Positions 52,549 to 61,500 of a stretch of DNA of 64,000 bases are shown here, piece after piece; positions within the stretch are counted from its first letter, which is position 1, and each line of letters starts with the position of its first letter. This DNA is from Tyto alba (lineage: Eukaryota; Chordata; Aves; Strigiformes; Tytonidae). A program made the translations under genes and the position numbers. The stretch covers positions 7,843,427 to 7,907,426 of the forward strand of contig NW_024881296.1 of NCBI RefSeq assembly GCF_018691265.1, given 5' to 3'. The notes beneath the pieces were generated by a model, which saw nothing but the letters and a program-made list of their open reading frames with translations, did no database searches and was not told the origin of the DNA.

Positions 52549-55500
52549 AAAACGTAAGAAATGCATTTCCTCTATCCTGCAGCATTATACCTGCTGCAGC
52601 AGAGGGGGTACAGACAGACATAGAGGTAGTGACGTGGGAAATCTGACGAGGCTCAGAGCGTGGATTGGTTTCTTTAGGTAATTGCCCAATACATCCCCAT
52701 CTTCTGAGAAAGTGGATCAAAATCACACTTTCACCAGACTCCAAATAATGAGCCTTACGTGCCCATTCTCAAGAAACAAGCAGATTGAAAATCAAGCCAT
52801 CAGTGAAAACCTATTGGGCGTTCATTGACAAAGGAAAATTTCATTTTGCTCGAATTTTGTCAAAGAACTTCATTAAAGTACTTCAGGGCCTCAGGGGTTT
52901 TGCAGGTTTGAAAGCAAGCAAAGCCAGCACAGGCCACGGCACCACCGTTGAGTGTCCCCGAGTGCCACCGTGCCATGTCCCCGTGTGTGCCCTCGCCCCT
53001 GCGGGAGCGGGCAGCTGCCAGACACTTCCACCTGCTCCTGGTCCTGCTGCCGCCGGGAGGCTTGAGCCAGGTCCCACCCTTTGGGGGAAAAACCCCCAAA
53101 GCGGGCTCCCACGAGGCTGCCTCCAAGCCCTGCGTAGCAGATCACAGAGGGGCACTGGGGGCCGGTGGCTGCAGCAGGAGCGGGGAGCAACGGGCCTCGC
53201 TGCCAGCCCTGGCCCCTCAGCATCCCCGTGCCCACCGAGGTGAAAGGAGGAGGATGACCCCCACGCTGTTTCGAGACATCCTCTGTGAAGGCGCTCGTGG
53301 CAAAAGTGAGACTTCACCCCCTGGCTTCACCTCTCCCCTCACTCTTCCGTTGCTGTCCCTCCTGCGTTTGCAGCCCCCACGTGTTTGTACCCTCTGCAGG
53401 TGCTGGCTGTTGCACCAGATGCTGAAACTTGTTTTCCTTCTCCTCTTTAAGGTGTGTGCCCCTCTTTCCCCAAAGGAAAAGATGAGCAAGAAGGAAAAGA
53501 AACCCGTATATTTGCTGCAGACTGTCACTGGCTTGTGTAATAACACTGCCTTTCTCTCCTTGTTTTAGGGAGTGCTGTCGATTTTTTGGAGACAATGGCT
53601 TGACTTTGAAGGTGTTTTTTACCAAGGCAGCACCCTTTGGTGTTCTTTGGACACTCACAAACTACCTTTACTTACATGCAATAAAGAAAATAAACACTAC
53701 GGATGTCTCCGTGTTGTTCTGCTGCAACAAAGCTTTTGTGTTCTTGCTTTCATGGATCGTTCTGAGGGACAGGTTCATGGGAGTGAGGGTAAGTGACTCC
53801 TTATCTCTGTCTCCCTTCTTCCCCCTTGCCCTTCTGCCTTTCCTTTTCCCCTTCTCTCTCACCGGCCGAGTTGAGCAGCACCCCACGCAGAAGGCTGAGC
53901 TGGCACAGAAATCCTTGCAGAGCAGGGACACATCCTTCCCAGCAGCGTGCCCAGGCATCCGTGAGCTCCCAGAGCCTCCATCTCCCCCAGCCTGGTGCCT
54001 TCAGAAAAGAGGTAACTTGCTCCAGAGCGTAGCACGAAGGATAGCTGCCATCTCCATGTTGCTGTGGACGTGTCAGCCTTTTCTGGCCCCTTCCAAGTGA
54101 CTGTTGCCAGGCGGTGGCACCAGACCTAGTCGTTTCAAACGTACGGCACGTTCCTGCAAGCCCCGCAATGCGTTTCTGTTCCCAACCTGCGAATTTAATG
54201 GGGCCCTCGCTTTTCTATGCACGACAGCAGGCTTGCAGGGTGGCATGGTTATCCTCTGCACCCCTAACCAGTCAGCAGCAGCTGCGGGGAGGAGAGGAGA
54301 GCCGGGCTGCCCTCGCTCGCCGGCAGCCGGAGCGCGCGTGTGGGTCTGCTTTGCCGGTGGAGGATCGGGGTGACGCCGGCACCTGGGGGCTTGCATCTGG
54401 GCAGCAGCGGTGGGCACAGGGCCCGGCAGCACGTTGGGCAGCAAGGCAGCGGGGCCGCTCCCCTGGGGCTGCTCTCTCGGTGGCACCCCAAATGTTTGCT
54501 CATGCCCTTAGTCCTACACCCTGTGTGAACACCCATGCCACAGCAGCAACAGCGCTGCACGTTGGGGGGGGGGCGGGGGGGGGCGGTGGTTATTGGAAGC
54601 CCCAGTGGCTCCCTGCTGACCCTGCCGCCATTTGGGCAGCCCTCGGCATGGGGTGTCCTCTGGTATCGCCCCAGTATCCCACTGCCCCGGGGCCAAGGGG
54701 GCTCTGCCAGTGCCCACAGTAACCGCAAGGAAAAGGCACCAGTGGGCCCCTCCTGCCTCGCTGCACCAGCAGGCACTTATTGATATTAGCAGCAATAATG
54801 ATAATAATACCTATTTTCCACCCACCATTTGAGGAGCTCTCTGCTCACACACCCGGGCTTAGAAGCTCTCCGTGCTCAGAAGAGGCTGTTATACCTCGCT
54901 GCACAGAGAAACGGAGAGTTAACTTTTTGGGAAGCACTTCTCTCCGGCAGGAGAACTTGGCCAGCCTTGAGGTGGTGGCAGCCAAGAGGCTGTAAAATGT
55001 ACCCGCCAAAAGTCCAGCCTGCCCAGCTGGTGTCTGTGCTTGCCCACCCACCTGCCCAGGTAGCCATACCCTGAAAACAAATTAACTGGGGCTTTTTTAT
55101 ATAGAAGCAAGGGTATCCTGAAACGATCCTGGAAGCAGGGAAGTGTTGCTCTTATCCTAGCTGGATGTGCCGGCCATTTTGATAAAAGCATAGAAAAATA
55201 ATGCGCATTTTTGTGTTCTTCAGCTGTCTTGTGGCACTGTCATCTGTAGTGCTGGTGGGATGCCAGGAGAAGAGGCGTGCGGAGGGCTGGCCGCGGCTCT
55301 CCTGCATGTGCAGCTTGTTCCTTGGCCTGCATGTGCCACCTCTCACCACTGGGTACAGCTGAGGCCTGGGGGGAAAGAAGCCCACCCCTGGGTAGGGATA
55401 CTCCCAAGGGCACGCACACGCTGGAGCAGGGATACTTCTCGTGCTCTCCCGGGCGCACAGCCCTGCGCAGAGCGCCAGGGTGGTCAGGGGCTCTCCAGCA

Positions 55501-58500
55501 GCTTCCCAGCCAGGCTACGTCTTGTGCCACGGCAGGTGACAGGCACTGGGGGAATAGTCCTGCTCTGGATGCCCCTCTTCCCAAAGGAGCAGAAGGTGTG
55601 GAGGGAGCAGGGAAACAGACCCAAGTGGTGGTCTGGGCCATGACCAGTTGTCCTTTGTCTTACCGGGACTGCCTTGGGAAAGACTGACTCGCTCAAAACT
55701 CAGCAGCAATGAAGCAGAAACACAGAGCGGGGGCAGAGTGGTGGGGGCCATGGGATGCTCCTTCCACGCGTCCCAGCCCCTCACCGTGGTACCTGACAAG
55801 GGGTAGCAGGTTGGCGGGGGCTCCACGCCCAAGGAGGAGCATGGCCATCTCCCACCCTAGTGACAGGCCAGCAAGGGGCCTGGGCACAGGTGGAAGGGGC
55901 TCGCAGGAGGACTGAGCTATTTGCTCCTGGGCAGACGTGGCATCCTGACCTGTGGCAAAACGTGAGTGAGGAGGGACTGGCAGGGCCCGGGGCAGCACAG
56001 CAGTCCTGCCGCCCAGCCTCGTGTGGCACAGTGGGAGTGCTGGGGACACTCCTGTCTGCGGAGGGACTTCGCGTGAAGTCTCTTGGAGAGATGCATTTTC
56101 TTTCCCCTTTCCTCCCTTTTCTGTACAGCCTGTGTGAAAAACAATGGGCAGCAAGGGTGGTGCTGCCTGATATGCTGGGGGTAGCCTCATGATGAACCCC
56201 AAAACAAAGCCCTCCTCCTGGGACTGGCAACCAGGAGAGGGGACAGCTGCTGGGGTTTCTGCAGGAGGGACCTAGGGACTGCAAGCCAGCACACAGCACA
56301 GTCCCAAAGCTCGTGGTCCTTTGGGGCCACTCTGTGTCTGAGCTGCCGACCTTTTTAGAGGCACCCTTTGAGAGGGTGTTTGGCAGATGAGGCTGCAACG
56401 GGCACAGTGCCTTGCCCTGTGGCGAGCAGGAGCCCTCCCAGTCTCCATCCCCACGGCAGCGCAGGAAGATGGACAGTGCCACAGCAAAGCTCCGACCACA
56501 CATTTGGGTGTCCCTGTTCACACCCACTGGAGGAGAGGCCAGGTGAGAAAGGCAGCAGCGCAGTGGGGTTGAAGCACATACAGGCATCCCACCTGGCCTT
56601 CAGAAGTGCAACTACTAGCTCTACAAACACTTAAACCACAACTTGGCTGGAATTTAAATGTAAGAGGAAGCTACAAAATCCCATCCTCGCCACTCAGGCA
56701 CTTGTAAGTGCCTACGTCTCCTGTAATGAAATTGCACTTCTCCCCCTTTCCCTTCACTGTACCCAGAGCGCAGTGTGTCCAGCTGAGCTGTGAGCTGTCA
56801 CACTGCTTTCGGAGAAGACACACATGTAATAAAGTTGTGGGTGCCTGAAGTGTCGCCGCTGCAAGCCCTGCAGTGCTGAGGCATTTACAAGGAACCGCAG
56901 GCTGGGAGCCATGGCGTGGTGCGGTGCAAGCAGCCTGTCACTGCTGCTGACGACGTGCTTGATAGATAGACTGAAAGGCTTCCAGAGAAAGCATATGTGA
57001 CACGCCTGGCATGTCAACAGGCAAGGCCAAGATTCATCTGACACTCGTGACATGCTTGATAGAAGAGGCAAGGACTTTTGCCCCAGCAAAACTGTTTGCA
57101 GACTGAATTTATTGGCTTTGATCTTGGATTTCAGTGTTTTCCTCCATGATACAGTAAATAAAACGGCTCAGGATCCAAGAGAGCTGTGGCTTGCAAGTAC
57201 CTCCTGTGTACGTGACGTATAGACAAGCACACCTGCCAGTGGGACTTGGAAATAAGTATACTATAAAATCCCAAATCTTAGTCTTCGTTTCCAACCAGGC
57301 AGAGACTCAGCCTCCGGGGAGACGCTCTGAAGTCAGTCAGCCCATGATGTTAAAAGCAAAACTGGATGCTTTTTATTCCGCAGTTCCTTACTGCACCCTC
57401 CAAGTTTCAACCGCAGGGAGGGCTCAGGCAGGCACGGGGGTACCGGGTGGCTGCGGCCTCCGGGTGAAGGCTGGACAAGCCCCACGCATCTCCGACGGGA
57501 CACGGCCACGCCTGGTGCCGATGCTACAGGAAACGCTGCGTCACCCGCTCTTTGTCACCCGCTCTGTAGCACAGGTGATGTTGAAGAGCTGGAGTTGCCA
57601 CCTTTCAGATAAGCCCGAGCCATGTTAGCTTGCAGCTCTACAAAGAGCCATACTGAGTCAGAGCAAAGGTGCATCTGCCCCAGGACCCTGGCTCCAGCAG
57701 CTGCCTGTAGTGGACACCTAGAAAACTCTGTCTAAACAGGAAAAGCCTACAATGATATTTTCTCATGAGACTTTCCAGCCTCCAGCAACTTGAGGATCAA
57801 GGACTTCCTGAGAGGGAAGCTGTGTTCCTATAGTTAATAGTTCTTGACAGACTTTTTTTTTTTCTTCCACGAGTTTATCCATGTAAACTTTTCACACGCA
57901 CAGTCTGCAACAGCAAAGCTTTCCTTGGCTCAATTATATGTTGGGTGAACAGCAATCTCTTTTTCATTGGTCTGACCTGCCCCATGCTAGTCTCATTTAA
58001 TGACCTTTTTTTTTGTGCCTCTGAAGCCACACAGAGTGTCTGAATTTTCATTGGACAAGCACCAGCACACTGACATGAGAGAACTGCTGAGGGCTCCTGA
58101 GCTCCTTCAGTCCTGCCTATCTGAAACAGCCCCATGTTGACAAAGAGCCATGCACCGGGGTGTTTTCTCTCCTTGCCTTAAAAAGAAGCTTGTCCAGGAC
58201 TGTAGGGCCCAGTTACACCAGCGCCAAGCTTCGCTTTAGAAATGATGCCCCACCGCTGTGCACAGAGAGACCTGATCCCTACAGGGCTGCAAGCCACAGT
58301 GCTGTACCTGAACCTCTCCACACGTGCAGCGTGCACACCCAGCCTCTGCAGCTCACACCGGGCTCCGCTCTCATCAGGTCATAAATCAGCATCTTCAGAG
58401 CGTGTTGCCCCTTGGCTGGGCTGTGCAAGGGGCTCAGCATCTGGGGGAAACCCTGACCCTCCACAGCCTGCCAAAGCTGTGCTCATGCAGCATCTTGAAT

Positions 58501-61500
58501 AGCAGTACAGCAATTTCCAGATTCAAGCCCCTTCTTGATGAGATTAGCAGCTGTCTTTTCCAGGCAGTGTCAGCTTCTGCTGGTTTGGACTTTCTCCTAT
58601 CATTACACCACCCTGCCATTCTACAGCAACACCTTTGGAGAAATTGATCCCCTTCTGTTTGCAAAAACAGGGTGTTTTTAAGTTAGGGGAAATTGGAGGT
58701 GTTGATAATGCAGCAGGGATCTGCTAGGTGTTTGCCCATTGAAGCTTTATAGGTGCCACCTGGCACCAGCCCCAGCTTAACCCATGCAAGAGGCTGCTGG
58801 TGCTGCTGGGATGGGGACCTGCAGCTGGTAAAGGGGTCCCTCCCAGCCACAGCTTGCTCATCAGGCAGCAGCAGAGCCTGGGACACGGGCTTTCCCCCTG
58901 CACCTTCACAGCAGCCCCAGCACCTCTGGTGGTGAACAGGAAAGGTGAGAGGAGGCCTTGGATGTGTAGGCAGCCACAGCCTGTGGATGGGGCTTAAAAC
59001 CCCGGTCTGGCCCCAGAAAGGGGAACAGCTGCCTGGCACTGACCCAGCTGTGGGTCAAAATAAAGTCATTTATCCCAATCATCTTAGAAGCATCACCATG
59101 ACTGTGCAGCCAAAGGGGATGTGGTCTAAGCAGGGCATCCCTTGCACCACTGCAGACCCAGGAAGCACAGAGCATGGAGAAAGCCTTTTCACCCCAGAAT
59201 TACCAACCAGGGAGGCTTGAAGCATCTGGCAGGACAGTCCCAGAGAAGCCAGGGGTCTCTTGCTGACCCTGCTGAGTCAGGGGTAGCTTGTCCCCTGCCT
59301 TCGTGAGCACTACCCCCCTTTGGTCAACCCCCCCTCAGGCACTGCTGTGGGCCTGGCTGGCTGACTAAACCTCCCTCTGCTCTCTGAAATGACACGTCTG
59401 AATTGGAAAGGAGTTGCATGAGTTTTATGCTCCTGTTTATTTCCAAAACCTTTTTCCTCCAAAACCTCCACAGGACTCAAGGCCTTTCCTGCAAGAACCG
59501 GGGAATTATTACTTGTGTATTATTGTCATGCACAGGCTGCAGGGACCCACTGGTGGAGAGGCTCAGTGACAGAGATGAAATGCCCACTGCAGCTCAGTGT
59601 GAGACGCTGGGCGCTGGGTCCAGCCTGCCGCACACCCCCCGAGGCAGCCGCTCCTCCGCAGCTCTGCCTGCAGCTTCTCTGCAGCCAGGGAAACGGCGAG
59701 GGGAGGCAGCGCAGGCCCTGCGGGCACCGACCTGGCCTTGCTACTGGTTTTCTACATAAGCAGATGATGCAGAAGTACTGCCCTCTCACTTAAAGCTACT
59801 CTCACGTTTCCCCATGTTGGGGGGTTGTCCACTAACACTTTCTTTCTTTCTTTCTTTCTTTGTCTCCAATCAGATCGTGGCTGCTATATTTGCTATTGCG
59901 GGGATAGTGATGATGACGTACGCTGATGGGTTTCACAGCCACTCCGTTATTGGGATAGCCCTGGTGGTGGGCTCTGCCTCAATGTCTGCTCTCTACAAGG
60001 TAAGCACACCCGGGTCTTCCCGCCTCCCCCCCGCCCGAAAGATGCCCGTCACCCCAGTCACTTGCTTTAACTGCTCCTGTCTTACTTGCAAACCTTCACG
60101 CAGTTCAGTGCCACGTGCCCTTCCTTGAAGGGCTCTGCCATAAACACTGACTCTGCAGCACTGCATTCAGGTATTCACTTGCTTTGATGTCTGCTCTCAC
60201 TTAGCATAAAAACTCTTACCTCCTGGGAAAAGTCTTCTCCAGGGCCCACAGGAGGACTTACAGATGTCCCACCTTCTTGAAAAACGAGGCTGCTTTTCCA
60301 TAGGTGCTGGATTTAATCACTCACTCTGGAAGCTCCTTGCAGAGATTTAGCTTCTTTTCCAAGTCCCTTTGTTACCTCCGCTTGCCAGTCCTCCTTCAGT
60401 GGCATACATAGCCTATGTTGGGCTTATGGTATTGCTTATCAGGGAAATAATCACGTGCTTAAAATCCAAAGCACATGCCTATGAATCGAGGTCACATCCT
60501 GACCAGCTGAACAAACTGTATTATGCGTAAGATGACATGCAGCCTTCTCCACTGGGCAGGGAGCCATTTCACTTAGCGAGAGACATGTATGTGCATTTGC
60601 CTCTGTGGTGCTCATGGTGCTCAGGCACAGTCCACAGAGATGAATAAGAACTTGTAGGGTACCGTTCACCCACCCTGGCTCGGACATGTAGACTAGGATG
60701 AGGTGTAGATGTCTCCATGTGGTCTAATGAATTACACGGTACCAGTCCTCCAACAAAAGTTGGTCAGGCAAGCCCTGCAGCCTTAACACAAGCAATCCAG
60801 GGAGACTTGCCAAACTGAGAAGCATCTGTCTGTGTCCCTCAGTGCTGTGCTGCAGTGCTTTCTGTTTACTTTTTCAGATCAGCATATGTCTTACATCAAG
60901 TTTCATACAGCTCTTTCCTCTAAAAGAGCATTTCCTTGCAAGACCAGCGACGTGGCCCTCCAGACCTGAGGGAGCACCATGGCTCTGGAGTCATCTGCAG
61001 GCAGGCAGGGCTATTCAAGGCTAGAACTCAGCTCTGCCCCCCTCTTCCATGGCACCACTGCTCCTCACAGGGACAGGGGTCTCAGGGCCGCTCCACCAGA
61101 GCCCGTGCACGGGGAGGTGATGGTGGCAGTGCCGGCAGGGTGTCACTCTGCAGTGTAGGGGACAGATGGAGCACGCGAGGACAGATGGAGCTGTGCAGTT
61201 TGTTCTGCAATGAATGCCACTCGGCTGCTGCCACTCTGTTCTTGCTTCCCGCAGTCTGGCTCGGTTTCCACGAGCTGTGTGTGCCGAAGGGGCCCGCAGA
61301 TCTGCAAGCAGACCAGCTGCGCCTCGACCTGCCCTCCTACCCTGGGCACCCTCAGCCTGCCTGTGCTGGCTGCCCGCCGTGCCAGGGACAACACACCGTC
61401 CTTGGGTGGCAAATGAGGAGGAAGTGGCTCTGGGGACATTTTGCTCCGTTATGCAGAGCGGCAACGCAGGTGCCCTGGCCAGAGACGGCTGTGAGGCGGT

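Larger units (their letters stand above)
17812..53568 (+). other. SLC35F3: SLC35F3 intron 2
   Basis: 35,757 bases, phase 2, GTATGG...TTTTAG. AT-rich until about 41-45 kb, then GC-richer. It holds two bird-type CR1 fragments (20.66-20.96 and 34.76-35.87 kb), several ancient MIR/CR1 relics, an isolated CpG pocket (20.2 kb) and simple repeats. I found no splice-bounded conserved exon inside it. Stretches 21-27.5, 27.6-34.1, 35.9-42.5 and 47.5-53.5 kb hold no gene I can support; the ORFs there lack recognisable families. Confidence 0.85.
53789..59873 (+). other. SLC35F3: SLC35F3 intron 3
   Basis: 6,085 bases, phase 0, GTAAGT...CAATCAG. GC-rich with many CpG and long overlapping ORFs on both strands whose composition is low-complexity; I regard none as coding. 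It contains the pyrimidine tract at its start, a G-rich run at 54564-54587, an ancient CR1 relic at 57.6-57.9 kb and the CTTT repeat at its end. The remaining stretches show nothing I can name. Confidence 0.85.

Noticed and set aside
52314..52744. ORFs with poly-Lys or poly-Phe around 52.5 kb
   Set aside because: Created by the A30 homopolymer read on either strand.
54775..54925. Possible MIR-like relic (aataatgataataatacctattttcc)
   Set aside because: Only one short AT-rich block resembles MIR; flanking order does not continue convincingly.
55781..56587. 268-codon - strand ORF in intron 3
   Set aside because: No recognisable domain, GC-rich context with open frames on both strands, no splice or promoter context.
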